Positions 52,973 through 62,876 of a stretch of 64,000 nucleotides of DNA are shown piece after piece. A program made the translations under genes and the position numbers. The DNA is from Pseudomonas graminis (GTDB lineage Bacteria; Pseudomonadota; Gammaproteobacteria; Pseudomonadales; Pseudomonadaceae). The DNA is taken from positions 434,001 to 498,000 of the forward strand of contig NZ_SOCR01000004.1 in assembly GCF_004364335.1 (NCBI RefSeq). Direction: 5' to 3'. The stretch's first letter is position 1, and every line of letters starts with the position of its first letter. A model generated the notes under the pieces. That model was not told the origin of the DNA. It worked only from the letters and a program-made list of their open reading frames with translations, and made no database searches.

Positions 52973-54036
52973 GGGCGCCTCGTCAGGCGCTTCAAACGTT
53001 GACGCCACTGCCTGCCCTGCACAAAGGTCGGCCGGCGCGCAAGAAAGCGGTAAACCGGGTTGTTCGGCCAGCGTTCCTGGACCACCAGCAACAGGCTCAG
53101 CAACAGGGCCATCGTCAGCGGTAGGTGATAAAGCGCCCGGGCCGGACGTGCCTGGGTCGGTTGCTGTGCGACCGGCTCCAGCCGATCCAGCGCCTTGCCG
53201 ATGCCGGCCAGTTCGGCGCCGTTGCGCGCGCGGAAATATTGCCCACCGCTGACCGCGGCGATTTCCCGCAGCGCGGGCTCATCCAGATCGAGGCTGGGGT
53301 TGAGGCCGAGAATGCTGGTGGCGCCCTTGTCAGGATCGGCACCGATGCCGATCGGGTAGATTTTCACGCCTTCGCTGGCGGCCAGACGCGCAGCGGTTCG
53401 CGGGTCGATCTGACCCGCGTTGTTGGCACCGTCGGTGACCAGGATCAGCACGCGGCTCTGGGCCGGACGCTGGCGCAGACGCTTCAGTGCCAGGCCGATC
53501 GCGTCGCCGATGGCGGTGTTCTTGCCGGCAATGCCGATCCGCGCTTCGTCCAGCCAGACGCGCACGGTCTTGCGGTCGAAGGTCAGCGGCGCCTGCAGGT
53601 ACGCCTGGCTGCCGAACAGGATCAGGCCGATGCGATCGCCCTGACGGTGCTCAAGAAAGTCGCCCAGCAACGTCTTCACCAGGGTCAGGCGGCTGACCTC
53701 GTCGTTTTTCCAGACCATGTCCGGGTAATCCATCGACCCCGACACGTCCACCGCGACGAGCAGATCGCGGCCGCTGGCGGCAACCGGCAACGGCTCGCCC
53801 AGCCATTGCGGGCGAGCGGCAGCAACCACCAACAGGAGCCAGACGGTCATGAACGGCAACTGACGCCGCCAGCCCGGTAAATGGGTTCGCGCACGGCGCC
53901 CGGCCAGTCCTTCCAGCTCCTGGATAAAGCTGACCTTCAGCGCCGCTTCGCCGCTGTCTGCGGCAGGCAGCACCAAGCGCATCACCCAGGGCAGCGGGAG
54001 GAGGGCGAAGAGCCACGGCCAGGCGAACTCAAACAT
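52969..54036 (-). CDS. batA: VWA-domain protein BatA
   Basis: A 355-aa membrane protein. Two membrane helices near the N-terminus, a VWA domain with intact MIDAS (VDVSGSMDYPDM, then T of GKNTAIGDAI and D of VTDGANNAG), and a last helix near 320. Overlaps DUF4381 (by 8 bp) and the VWA/TPR gene, so the operon is strongly coupled. Confidence 0.93.
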   Translation of the reverse strand: MFEFAWPWLFALLPLPWVMRLVLPAADSGEAALKVSFIQELEGLAGRRARTHLPGWRRQLPFMTVWLLLVVAAARPQWLGEPLPVAASGRDLLVAVDVSGSMDYPDMVWKNDEVSRLTLVKTLLGDFLEHRQGDRIGLILFGSQAYLQAPLTFDRKTVRVWLDEARIGIAGKNTAIGDAIGLALKRLRQRPAQSRVLILVTDGANNAGQIDPRTAARLAASEGVKIYPIGIGADPDKGATSILGLNPSLDLDEPALREIAAVSGGQYFRARNGAELAGIGKALDRLEPVAQQPTQARPARALYHLPLTMALLLSLLLVVQERWPNNPVYRFLARRPTFVQGRQWRQRLKRLTRRP

Positions 54037-54520
54037 GCTTGCGAATCCAGGTCTCGACCGACTGGGTCAGGCCGTTGATGGCCTTGTCGTCGAGTTTGCA
54101 CTCCGGCTTGTAGGCGCCCTCGACGAGGATCATCCAGCGCGTCAGGCCGGCGGCCGGGCAGCGGTTGTCGAGAAACGCCAGCCATTTGCGGCCGTTGAGA
54201 GTATGGCTCTGGCTGTAGGGATAGTGATTGCGGCACAGACGTTTGAGCAGGCCGTTGATCTGTTGCAGCCAGGCGCCGGCCGGTGCGCCGTCGTAGGGTT
54301 TGGGCATCTGCGCGAGTTCGACCAGCGCGGCCTGGCGCAGCGGGTCCAATGGCTCGACGGTTTCGCTGCTGGCCTTTTTCGGCAGCAGCCTGCGCGCGCG
54401 CCACAGGCCGTAGCCCAGCGCCGGCAGCAGGATCAGCAGCAGCCACCAGCCCGGCGCGGGCGGCCAGAACCCGACCGGCTCCGGCAGGATCAGCGGTTGC
54501 AACTGGTCCAGCGCACTCAT
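54029..54520 (-). CDS. DUF4381 membrane protein
   Basis: A 163-aa protein with one membrane helix (GWWLLLILLPALGYGLWRA) and a cytoplasmic domain. DUF4381 genes occur between DUF58 and VWA genes in MoxR clusters; function unknown. Start overlaps the DUF58 stop by 4 bp. Confidence 0.9.
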   Translation of the reverse strand: MSALDQLQPLILPEPVGFWPPAPGWWLLLILLPALGYGLWRARRLLPKKASSETVEPLDPLRQAALVELAQMPKPYDGAPAGAWLQQINGLLKRLCRNHYPYSQSHTLNGRKWLAFLDNRCPAAGLTRWMILVEGAYKPECKLDDKAINGLTQSVETWIRKHV

Positions 54521-55461
54521 GGCTGTTTTACCGGGCGCTGGCCGTTGAGGTATTCGCGCAGTTGCTCGACCATTTCACGCTGGGTGCTCAACGGCATCAT
54601 CAGCACACGCAGTTTCTGCGCCAGCAGTTCCCAGCGCGCCTGACGCGCCTCGCCTTGGGCACGGTAGCTCTGCCGCAAGTCGGCGTTCAGGGTGTCGAGC
54701 TCAAGATGCGCACCGCGATCGGCAAAGCGCAGCAGCCCGGCAGCAGGCAAAGCGTGATCCAGCGGATCGGACAGCGGCAGCAGCAACAGGTCGCAATGCC
54801 GTGACAGCAAGGCCAGTTGCTGTTCGGCCGAATCGGACAACGCGCGCTCGTCGCACAGAATGATTGCCAGACTGCCCGGACGCATCACCTCCCGTGCGCG
54901 CCGCAGGGCCACGCCGAAGGTGTCGCGGTCGGCAGCGGCTTCGGTGTGCAGCGACTGATTCACCCGCACCAGCCGGTTCAACAGTTGCAGCAGACTTTGT
55001 TTGCTGCGCCGCGGCTTGATCTCGTAATGCTCGTTGTCACCGAACACCAGCCCGCCGACCCGGTCGTTGTGGCCCAGCGCGGCCCAACCGACCAGCGCCG
55101 CGGCCTGGGCGGCGAGGACTGACTTGAACATGAGCCCGGACCCGAAAAACAGACGGCGGCTTTGCTCGACCATGATGAAAATCGGTCGCTCGCGTTCCTC
55201 GTGAAACAGTTTGGTGTGGGGCTCTTGGGTGCGGGCGGTGACGCGCCAGTCGATGGTCCGAACGTCGTCACCCGCCTGATACACCCTGACCTGATCGAAA
55301 TCGACCCCACGCCCGCGCAGCTTGGAGTGGTGCAGACCGATCAGCGGGCTGCGCTGGCTGGGCGTGGAAAACAGCTGCACTTCCCGCACGCGATGACGCA
55401 TTTCAATCAGCTCGGCGAGGCTGATGCGAATGCCCGGTTGGGAGATCAGGTAGGGTTGCAT
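54517..55461 (-). CDS. DUF58 domain protein
   Basis: A 314-aa soluble protein of the DUF58 family, with the signature GRGVDFDQVRVYQAGDDVRTIDWRVTART near residues 50-80 and a VWA-like C-terminal part. It is a near-universal partner of MoxR ATPases. Starts 4 bp after moxR. Confidence 0.92.
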   Translation of the reverse strand: MQPYLISQPGIRISLAELIEMRHRVREVQLFSTPSQRSPLIGLHHSKLRGRGVDFDQVRVYQAGDDVRTIDWRVTARTQEPHTKLFHEERERPIFIMVEQSRRLFFGSGLMFKSVLAAQAAALVGWAALGHNDRVGGLVFGDNEHYEIKPRRSKQSLLQLLNRLVRVNQSLHTEAAADRDTFGVALRRAREVMRPGSLAIILCDERALSDSAEQQLALLSRHCDLLLLPLSDPLDHALPAAGLLRFADRGAHLELDTLNADLRQSYRAQGEARQARWELLAQKLRVLMMPLSTQREMVEQLREYLNGQRPVKQP

Positions 55462-55465
55462 GGGG

Positions 55466-56425
55466 TCAGGCGACGGCCACGACGTCGAGAATGCGCTGGA
55501 TCACGCGGTCTTGATCGATGCCCGCCGCTTCTGCTTCAAACGACAGAATGATGCGGTGACGCAGCACATCGAAGACCATCGCCTGGATGTCTTCCGGGCT
55601 GACGAAATCGCGCCCGGCCAGCCAGGCGTGGGCCCGGGCGCAGCGGTCCAGGGAAATCGAACCCCGGGGACTGGCGCCATAACCGATCCACTCGGCCAGC
55701 TCGGCATCGAACTTGGCCGGCGTACGAGTCGCCATCACCAGCTGCACCAGGTATTCCTCGACGGCATCGGCCATGTACAGGCCGAGGATTTCCTTGCGCG
55801 CCGCGAAAATCGCCTGCTGGCTGACCCGGCGCTCGGGCTTGGTCTCGCCATTGAGCGCTTCGCCCCGGGCCTGCTGGAGGATCTTGCGTTCGACGGTGGC
55901 GTCCGGGAAGCCGATCTTGACGTGCATCAGAAAACGATCGAGCTGCGCTTCGGGCAGCGGGTAAGTGCCTTCCTGCTCGATGGGGTTCTGCGTCGCCATC
56001 ACCAGAAACAGCGGCGACAGGTCGTAGGTGCTGCGCCCGACACTGACCTGACGCTCGGCCATGGCCTCCAGCAAGGCAGATTGCACCTTGGCCGGCGCGC
56101 GGTTGATTTCGTCGGCGAGGACCAGGTTGTGGAAGATGGGGCCTTGCTGGAACACGAAGCTGCCGGTTTCCGGACGATAGATCTCGGTGCCGGTGATGTC
56201 GGCCGGGAGCAGGTCTGGGGTGAACTGGATGCGATGGAATTGTGCTTCGATGCCTTCAGCCAGCTCTTTGATCGCCTTGGTCTTCGCCAGACCCGGCGCG
56301 CCTTCGACCAGCATGTGGCCGTCGGCCAGCAGCGCGATCAGCAAGCGCTCAACCAGTTTCTCCTGCCCGAGAATCTGGGTGGAGAGAAAGGTCCGCAGCG
56401 CGATCAACGCTTCACGATGTTCCAT
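55466..56425 (-). CDS. moxR: MoxR-family AAA+ ATPase
   Basis: A 319-aa AAA+ protein: GAPGLAKT (Walker A, near residue 39), LADEINRAPAKVQSALLEAM (Walker B and pore region), and sensor motif MATQNPIEQEGTYPLPEAQLDRF. MoxR ATPases act as chaperones that assemble or activate VWA-protein partners. First gene of the six-gene operon running to 49548. Confidence 0.95.
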   Translation of the reverse strand: MEHREALIALRTFLSTQILGQEKLVERLLIALLADGHMLVEGAPGLAKTKAIKELAEGIEAQFHRIQFTPDLLPADITGTEIYRPETGSFVFQQGPIFHNLVLADEINRAPAKVQSALLEAMAERQVSVGRSTYDLSPLFLVMATQNPIEQEGTYPLPEAQLDRFLMHVKIGFPDATVERKILQQARGEALNGETKPERRVSQQAIFAARKEILGLYMADAVEEYLVQLVMATRTPAKFDAELAEWIGYGASPRGSISLDRCARAHAWLAGRDFVSPEDIQAMVFDVLRHRIILSFEAEAAGIDQDRVIQRILDVVAVA

Positions 56426-56612
56426 CGATGACAGTTCCTGGCAGGAGAGGCAGCAGCGCCAGGTGGCGCCGAAGCTGGGGGCGTTACTTTAATCCATCGC
56501 AGGGGCGCCGACTAATCGGCCGGCGGGTTTTTTCGGCTTTTCAGCAAACGACTGGGCAAAAACAAGAACTGTCTTACATTTGCGTCAATTGGCGCCCGGT
56601 GCCGACGGGGGC

Positions 56613-56975
56613 TCAGTTGATCTGGCTGACGTACGACCCGACACCGTTGAGGATGATCCGCAGCGTAGCGTCCAGCTCGGCCAATTCATTGGCGGGGGTG
56701 CTGTGGGTGATCTCATACGAGGTATCGCCGCCCAGGGGTTTGGCGTCGGCGGCGTCGATTTCGACCAGCAGCCGGGTGGCGCTCAGGGTGACGGTGATGT
56801 TGTCTTCGACGTGAATGGTGTCGTCACGAAACGTGATATCGACCTCATCCTCATCGGGAAAACGCGCGAGTAAAAACAGATCCCCGGTGCTGCTGCCATG
56901 GCAACACGCCAGCGCCATATCATCTTCCTCCTCGTCGCATGGGTTATAGATGAAGCTGTCGGTGGTCATGTGCAT
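56613..56975 (-). CDS. Small acidic protein, unknown
   Basis: A 120-aa protein rich in Asp and Glu (CDEEEDDMALACCHGSS, FPDEDEVDITF) with a beta-strand-rich C-terminal half. AGGA lies 9 nt before the ATG at 56975; a second ATG two codons on is also possible. Cys-His cluster near residue 24 could bind metal. No family recognised. Confidence 0.65.
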   Translation of the reverse strand: MHMTTDSFIYNPCDEEEDDMALACCHGSSTGDLFLLARFPDEDEVDITFRDDTIHVEDNITVTLSATRLLVEIDAADAKPLGGDTSYEITHSTPANELAELDATLRIILNGVGSYVSQIN

Positions 56976-57095
56976 GGTGGCGATTCCTGTGGCGTGGTTC
57001 AGGGCAGGGTGGGATTTTGCCAGTCCTGCGGGAGATTTGCTGAAGATTGCGGTTGGCGATGGGCCGAGTGGTTGGGCGGCGCCTGATCCGACGCT

Positions 57096-57118
57096 TTCGC
57101 CAGCAAGCCGGCTCCTAC
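57096..57118 (+). repeat. Single type A REP half
   Basis: GCCAGCAAGCCGGCTCCTAC without a partner. Confidence 0.65.
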
Positions 57119-57143
57119 AGGGTAATGCCGCACAACCCGGCCT

Positions 57144-57167
57144 CTTCCCGGCTGAAGCCGGTCCTAC
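57144..57167 (+). repeat. Single type E REP half
   Basis: CCCGGCTGAAGCCGGTCCTAC; a second, outer copy beside the doublet at 57231. Confidence 0.65.
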
Positions 57168-57230
57168 GAAGGCATCGCGTGCATCGAGTGGGAACGATCA
57201 ACCGCGAAATTGATGGCGACCAAACTGGCC

Positions 57231-57597
57231 TCTTCCCGGCTAAAGCCAGTCCCACTAAAAAAGCACCGCGTACTTCCAGTGGGATTGACTCTGACCGTAG
57301 GACCGGCTTCAGCCGGGAAGCTTTTGCTTTTGATCTTCATACACAAAAAGTCCAGGCACCGCCAAACGCGACTTTGGTGCAGGCTGAACGCAGGTTTCGT
57401 GCAGTGGGCCGAGCCGCATGGATGCGGCGAGAGCTGCCCCCCGCCATGGATGGCGGATGGCAGCGGGCCCACGGAGCGAGACCGGAGTGAAGGAACCCGA
57501 CGAAGTCGGGCCCAACCGAGAGCAGGCACCCTTGGTTACTTGGGGTGCTTTTCCAAGTAACTCGCCGAAGGCGAAACGTCTGCTGTTAGGCAGATCA
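57231..57597 (+). repeat. Composite repeat, copy 1 (type E REP doublet plus structured body)
   Basis: A type E REP doublet (57231-57255 with 57297-57320, GTAGGACCGGCTTCAGCC arm) continues directly into a 277-nt body. The body contains GCAGGCTGAACGCAGG, GAGCCGCATGGATGCGGCGA and CCCACGGAGCGAGACCGG, and ends with two hairpins: GTTACTTGG / CCAAGTAAC (57535-57561) and TCTGC / GCAGA (57579-57594). The second copy lies inverted at 62877. Reads as part of misannotated short ORFs in many Pseudomonas genomes. Confidence 0.8.
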
Positions 57598-57639
57598 CAC
57601 GCTTGGTGTCAGCCGAATACGATGTCGGATGTGCCGACG

Positions 57640-57664
57640 CATTCGCGGGCAAGCGCGCTCCTAC
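57640..57664 (+). repeat. Single type B REP half
   Basis: GCGGGCAAGCGCGCTCCTAC without a partner. Confidence 0.65.
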
Positions 57665-57705
57665 AAATTAAGCCAGCACGTCATTTGCAACCCGATGTCC
57701 GAATA

Positions 57706-57721
57706 TGTCGCAGCATCGCAA
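57706..57721 (+). promoter_or_regulatory. Candidate ArgR half-site upstream of gdhB
   Basis: TGTCGC-N8-AA, 220 bp before the gdhB start. GdhB is arginine-inducible and ArgR-dependent in P. aeruginosa. Only one clear half-site is seen, so confidence is moderate. Confidence 0.4.
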
Positions 57722-57940
57722 GCAGATTCAGGGCACCACTCGTTAAGCTGCACCCTAGCCGAACAAATGTGACGGCACACACACCAAAAGCGTTAGTAAT
57801 TCACGCAGTGCGAATCGCATTGCCCCCTGTCACGTTATGCTGACTATCATCGACCAGACGCAAACGTGACAAACGAACAAGCTCCACCCGACACACGCAT
57901 CTCTCCTATATAAAAGCTCAAGCCAATCGGAGTACCACAG

Positions 57941-60900
57941 ATGGCGTTCTTCACCGCAGCCAGCAAGTCCGACTTCCAGCACCAACTGCGAGCGGCACTG
58001 GCTCAGCACATCAGCGAACAGGCACTGCCACAAGTGGCGCTGTTCGCCGACCAGTTCTTCGGCATCATCTCCCTCGACGAACTCACCCAGCGCAGACTCT
58101 CTGACCTGGCCGGTTGCACCCTGTCGGCCTGGCGCCTGCTCGAACGCTTCGAGCACGGCACGCCCCAGGTCCGCGTCTACAACCCCGATTACGAACGTCA
58201 CGGCTGGCAGTCCACCCACACCGCCGTCGAAGTGCTGCACCACGACCTGCCGTTCCTGGTCGACTCGGTGCGTACCGAACTGAACCGCCGCGGCTACAGC
58301 ATCCACACGCTGCAGACCACCGTGCTCAGCGTACGCCGTGATGCGAAAGGCCAGCTGCTCGAACTGCTGCCAAAAGGCACCAGCGGCGACGACGTCCTGC
58401 AAGAATCGTTGATGTACCTGGAGATCGACCGTTGCGCCAATGCCGCGGAGCTGAACGTGCTCGCCCGCGAACTGGAGCAGGTGCTGGGTGAAGTCCGCGT
58501 CGCGGTGGAAGACTTCGAGCCGATGAAAGCCAAGCTCCACGAGCTGCTGGCCGGCATCGACGCCACGGCGTACGACATCGACCCCGAGGAGAAATCCGAG
58601 GTCAAGGTGTTCCTCGAATGGTTGGTCAACAACCACTTCACCTTCCTGGGCTATGAAGAATTCACCGTCAGCAACGAAGGCGAGGGCGGTCAGCTCAATT
58701 ACGACCCATCGTCCTTCCTCGGCCTGACCAAACTGCTGCGCGCAGGGCTCACCGCCGACGACCTGCACATCGAAGGCTATGCAGTGAACTACCTGCAGGA
58801 GCCTACCCTGCTGTCGTTCGCCAAGGCCGCACACCCGAGCCGCGTGCATCGCCCGGCCTACCCGGACTACGTGTCGATCCGCCAGATCGACGCCGACGGC
58901 AAGGTCATCAAGGAATCGCGCTTCATGGGCCTGTACACCTCGTCGGTGTATGGCGAAAGCGTGCGCGCCATCCCGTACATCCGCCGCAAGGTCGCCGAAG
59001 TCGAGCGCCGTTCCGGGTTCGATGCCAAGGCGCACCTGGGCAAGGAACTGGCGCAAGTGGTCGAAGTGCTGCCGCGCGATGACCTGTTCCAGACCCCGGT
59101 GGACGAGCTGTTCACCACGGTGATGTCGATCGTGCAGATCCAGGAGCGCAACAAGATCCGCGTGTTCCTGCGCAAAGACCCGTACGGCCGTTTCTGCTAC
59201 TGCCTGGCCTACGTGCCGCGCGACGTCTATTCCACCGAAGTCCGTCAGAAAATCCAGCAAGTGCTGATGGATCGTCTGAAAGCCACCGATTGCGAGTTCT
59301 GGACCTTCTTCTCCGAGTCGGTGCTGGCGCGCGTGCAGCTGATCCTGCGTGTGGACCCGAAAGTCACCCTCGACATCGACCCGCAGCAACTGGAAAACGA
59401 AGTCATCCAGGCCTGCCGTTCGTGGAAAGACGACTACGCCAGTCTGGTCATCGAAAGCTTCGGCGAAGCCCAGGGCACCAATGTCCTGGCCGACTTCCCG
59501 AAAGGTTTCCCGGCGGGCTATCGCGAGCGTTTCGCCGCGCACTCCGCCGTGGTCGACATGCAGCACGTGCTGAGCCTGTCCGAAGCCAATCCGCTGGTGA
59601 TGAGCTTCTACCAGCCGCTGTCGGGCGATAAAGCGCAGCTGCACTGCAAGCTGTACCACGCTGACACGCCGCTGGCGCTGTCCGACGTCCTGCCGATTCT
59701 GGAAAACCTGGGCCTGCGTGTGCTCGGTGAATTCCCGTATCGCCTGCGCCACACCAATGGCCGCGAGTTCTGGATTCATGACTTCGCGTTCACCTATGGC
59801 GAAGGTCTGAAACTGGACCTGCAACAGCTCAACGACACGCTGCAGGACGCCTTCGTCCACATCGTGCGTGGCGAGGCCGAGAACGACGCCTTCAACCGTC
59901 TGGTGCTGACGGCCGGTTTGCCGTGGCGCGACGTGGCGCTGCTGCGTGCCTACGCGCGGTACCTGAAGCAGATCCGTCTGGGCTTTGACCTGGGTTACAT
60001 CGCCAGCACGCTCAACAACCACGCCGACATCGCCCGCGAGCTGACGCGTCTGTTCAAAACCCGCTTCTACCTGGCGCGCAAGCTGAGCGGCGGCGACCTC
60101 GACGACATGCAGCAGCGTCTGGAGCAGGCGATTCTGACCGCGCTGGACGGCGTGCAAGTGCTCAACGAAGACCGCATCCTGCGTCGCTACCTTGACCTGA
60201 TCAAGGCGACCATGCGCACCAACTTCTACCAGACCGACGCCAACGGCCAGAGCAAGAGCTACTTCAGCTTCAAGTTCAACCCGCGCCTGATCCCCGAGCT
60301 GCCAAAGCCGGTACCGAAGTTCGAGATCTTCGTCTACTCGCCGCGCGTCGAAGGCGTGCACCTGCGCTTCGGCAACGTAGCCCGTGGCGGCCTGCGCTGG
60401 TCCGACCGTGAAGAAGACTTCCGCACCGAAGTGCTGGGTCTGGTCAAAGCCCAGCAAGTGAAGAACTCGGTCATCGTGCCGGTCGGCGCCAAGGGCGGCT
60501 TCCTGCCCCGTCGTCTGCCGACCACCGGGACCCGCGACGAGATTCAGGCCGAAGCGATCGCCTGCTACCGCATCTTCATCTCCGGTTTGCTGGACATCAC
60601 CGACAACCTGAAAGAAGGCGCGCTGGTGCCGCCGACCAACGTCGTGCGCCACGACGACGATGACCCGTACCTGGTTGTCGCTGCCGACAAAGGCACCGCA
60701 ACCTTCTCCGACATCGCCAACGGCATCGCCATCGACTACGGTTTCTGGCTCGGCGACGCCTTCGCTTCCGGCGGCTCGGCGGGTTACGACCACAAGAAAA
60801 TGGGCATCACCGCCAAGGGCGCGTGGGTCGGCGTGCAGCGCCATTTCCGCGAACGCGGCATCAACGTGCAGCAGGACAGCATCAGCGTGATCGGCGTCGG

Positions 60901-62797
60901 CGACATGGCCGGTGACGTGTTCGGCAACGGCTTGTTGATGTCCGACACGCTGCAACTGGTCGCGGCCTTCAACCACCTGCACATCTTCATCGACCCGAAT
61001 CCGGATCCGGCCAGCAGCTTCGTCGAGCGTCAGCGTCTGTTCGACCTGCCGCGTTCGGCGTGGACCGATTACGACACCAGCCTGATGTCCGAAGGCGGCG
61101 GTATCTTCCCGCGCAGCGCGAAAAGCATCGCGATCACCCCGCAAATGAAAGCGCGTTTCGACATCACCGCTGACAAGCTGACCCCGACCGAGCTGATGCA
61201 CGCGCTGCTCAAGGCGCCCGTGGATCTGCTGTGGAACGGCGGCATCGGCACCTACGTCAAGGCCAGCACCGAAACCCACGCGGACGTGGGCGACAAGGCC
61301 AACGACGCACTGCGCGTCAACGGCAATCAGCTGCGCTGCAAAGTGGTGGGCGAGGGCGGCAACCTCGGCATGACCCAACTGGGCCGTGTCGAATTCGGCC
61401 TGATGGGCGGCGCGACCAACACCGACTTCATCGACAACGCCGGTGGTGTGGACTGCTCCGACCACGAAGTAAACATCAAGATCCTGCTGAACGAAGTGGT
61501 CCAGGCCGGCGACATGACCGAGAAGCAGCGCAACCTGCTGCTCGAAAGCATGACCGACGAAGTGGGCAACCTCGTCCTTGGCAACAACTACAAGCAGACC
61601 CAGGCCCTGTCCCTGGCGGAGCGCCGTGCCTACGAGCGCATCGCCGAGTACAAGCGCCTGATGAGCGACCTGGAAGCGCGCGGCAAGCTGGATCGCGCCA
61701 TCGAGTTCCTGCCGGCGGAAGATCAACTGGCCGAGCGCATCGCCGAGAAGAAGGGCCTGACCCGGGCCGAGCTGTCGGTGCTGATTTCCTACAGCAAGAT
61801 CGACCTCAAGGAAGCGCTGCTGGAATCCCGCGTTCCGGATGACGACTACCTGGCGCGCGACATGGAAACGGCGTTCCCGCCGTCACTGGGCGCGAAGTTC
61901 TCCGAGTCGATGCGTCGTCACCGTCTGAAGCGCGAAATCGTCAGCACGCAGATCGCCAACGATCTGGTTAACCACATGGGCATCACGTTCGTGCAGCGAC
62001 TCAAAGAGTCGACCGGCATGACTGCGGCCAACGTGGCCGGTGCTTACGTGATCGTGCGTGACATTTTCCATCTCCCCCACTGGTTCCGTCAGATCGAGGC
62101 GCTGGACTACAAGGTCCCGGCCGAGATTCAGCTGGCGTTGATGGATGAGCTGATGCGTCTGGGCCGTCGCGCGACGCGCTGGTTCTTGCGCAGCCGTCGC
62201 AACGAACTGGACGCGGGGCGTGATGTGGCGCACTTCGGTCCGCACATTGCGGCGCTGGGTCTGAAGCTGGACGAGTTGCTGGAAGGCCCGACCCGTGAGG
62301 TCTGGCAGACGCGTTATCAGGAGTACGTTGCGGCCGGCGTGCCGGAGTTGCTGGCGCGGATGGTGGCGGGTACGAGTCACCTGTACACGCTGTTGCCGAT
62401 CATCGAGGCGTCGGATGTGACCGGTCAGAATGCAGCGGACGTGGCGAAGGTGTACTTCGCGGTGGGCAGTTCGCTGGATGTGACGTGGTATCTGCAGCAG
62501 ATCAGTGCGTTGCCGGTGGAGAACAATTGGCAGGCGCTGGCCCGTGAGGCGTTCCGCGATGATATCGATTGGCAGCAGCGGGCGATTACGGTGTCGGTGT
62601 TGCAGATGGCGAATGGTCCTGCGGATGTTGAGGAGCGTTTGAATCTGTGGCTGGAGCAGCATGTGTCGATGGTCGAGCGCTGGCGCGCGATGTTGGTGGA
62701 GTTGCGTGCGGCGAGTGGCAATGATTATGCGATGTATGCGGTCGCTAACCGTGAGTTGCTGGATCTGGCGATGAGTGGGCAGACAGCTGTGGTTTGA
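57941..62797 (+). CDS. gdhB: NAD-specific glutamate dehydrogenase, 180-kDa type (GdhB)
   Basis: Very large GDH (1618 aa) converting glutamate to 2-oxoglutarate with NAD+. The N-terminal regulatory half (about 1-700) includes ACT-like segments; the catalytic GDH core begins at about 790, with GNVARGGLRWSDREEDFRTEVLGLVKAQQVKNSVIVPVGAKGGF split as substrate lysine and dinucleotide-binding blocks, and GVGDMAGDVFGNGLL as the NAD fold. GGAG lies before the ATG. In Pseudomonas this enzyme links arginine-derived glutamate to the TCA cycle and is arginine-activated. Its last 700 bases show a different codon preference. Confidence 0.97.
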   Translation: MAFFTAASKSDFQHQLRAALAQHISEQALPQVALFADQFFGIISLDELTQRRLSDLAGCTLSAWRLLERFEHGTPQVRVYNPDYERHGWQSTHTAVEVLHHDLPFLVDSVRTELNRRGYSIHTLQTTVLSVRRDAKGQLLELLPKGTSGDDVLQESLMYLEIDRCANAAELNVLARELEQVLGEVRVAVEDFEPMKAKLHELLAGIDATAYDIDPEEKSEVKVFLEWLVNNHFTFLGYEEFTVSNEGEGGQLNYDPSSFLGLTKLLRAGLTADDLHIEGYAVNYLQEPTLLSFAKAAHPSRVHRPAYPDYVSIRQIDADGKVIKESRFMGLYTSSVYGESVRAIPYIRRKVAEVERRSGFDAKAHLGKELAQVVEVLPRDDLFQTPVDELFTTVMSIVQIQERNKIRVFLRKDPYGRFCYCLAYVPRDVYSTEVRQKIQQVLMDRLKATDCEFWTFFSESVLARVQLILRVDPKVTLDIDPQQLENEVIQACRSWKDDYASLVIESFGEAQGTNVLADFPKGFPAGYRERFAAHSAVVDMQHVLSLSEANPLVMSFYQPLSGDKAQLHCKLYHADTPLALSDVLPILENLGLRVLGEFPYRLRHTNGREFWIHDFAFTYGEGLKLDLQQLNDTLQDAFVHIVRGEAENDAFNRLVLTAGLPWRDVALLRAYARYLKQIRLGFDLGYIASTLNNHADIARELTRLFKTRFYLARKLSGGDLDDMQQRLEQAILTALDGVQVLNEDRILRRYLDLIKATMRTNFYQTDANGQSKSYFSFKFNPRLIPELPKPVPKFEIFVYSPRVEGVHLRFGNVARGGLRWSDREEDFRTEVLGLVKAQQVKNSVIVPVGAKGGFLPRRLPTTGTRDEIQAEAIACYRIFISGLLDITDNLKEGALVPPTNVVRHDDDDPYLVVAADKGTATFSDIANGIAIDYGFWLGDAFASGGSAGYDHKKMGITAKGAWVGVQRHFRERGINVQQDSISVIGVGDMAGDVFGNGLLMSDTLQLVAAFNHLHIFIDPNPDPASSFVERQRLFDLPRSAWTDYDTSLMSEGGGIFPRSAKSIAITPQMKARFDITADKLTPTELMHALLKAPVDLLWNGGIGTYVKASTETHADVGDKANDALRVNGNQLRCKVVGEGGNLGMTQLGRVEFGLMGGATNTDFIDNAGGVDCSDHEVNIKILLNEVVQAGDMTEKQRNLLLESMTDEVGNLVLGNNYKQTQALSLAERRAYERIAEYKRLMSDLEARGKLDRAIEFLPAEDQLAERIAEKKGLTRAELSVLISYSKIDLKEALLESRVPDDDYLARDMETAFPPSLGAKFSESMRRHRLKREIVSTQIANDLVNHMGITFVQRLKESTGMTAANVAGAYVIVRDIFHLPHWFRQIEALDYKVPAEIQLALMDELMRLGRRATRWFLRSRRNELDAGRDVAHFGPHIAALGLKLDELLEGPTREVWQTRYQEYVAAGVPELLARMVAGTSHLYTLLPIIEASDVTGQNAADVAKVYFAVGSSLDVTWYLQQISALPVENNWQALAREAFRDDIDWQQRAITVSVLQMANGPADVEERLNLWLEQHVSMVERWRAMLVELRAASGNDYAMYAVANRELLDLAMSGQTAVV

Positions 62798-62820
62798 TGG
62801 TTTAGTCGGCTGTAAAGCGA

Positions 62821-62850
62821 AGCCCCGCGTTGAGAGACGCGGGGCTTTTT
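62821..62850 (+). terminator. Intrinsic terminator of gdhB
   Basis: 10-bp stem AGCCCCGCGT / ACGCGGGGCT with TGAGAG loop and a following T-run, 24 bp after the stop. Confidence 0.95.
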
Positions 62851-62876
62851 GTTTTGTTGTTTTTAAGGTCAAGAGC

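Larger units (their letters stand above)
56976..57940. other. Repeat-rich intergenic region upstream of gdhB
   Basis: 965 bp with no supported gene. In order: a type A REP half (57096-57118), three type E REP halves, the first long structured repeat (57297-57597), a type B REP half (57640-57664), a candidate ArgR half-site, and the gdhB leader. Short open frames here read through the repeats and are not genes. Confidence 0.7.

Noticed and set aside
57096..57320. Closely spaced short repeats resembling a CRISPR array
   Set aside because: The units are inverted REP halves of differing sequence with irregular spacing; no cas genes nearby.
57047..57843. Several short ORFs upstream of gdhB on both strands
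   Set aside because: They read through REP halves and the composite repeat, and the same false peptides appear in the inverted copy at 62913-63534.
57830..61726. 1298-codon open frame antisense to gdhB
   Set aside because: Mirror of a strongly C-ending codon bias on the coding strand; the translation shows no family features and gdhB is a clear full-length gene.
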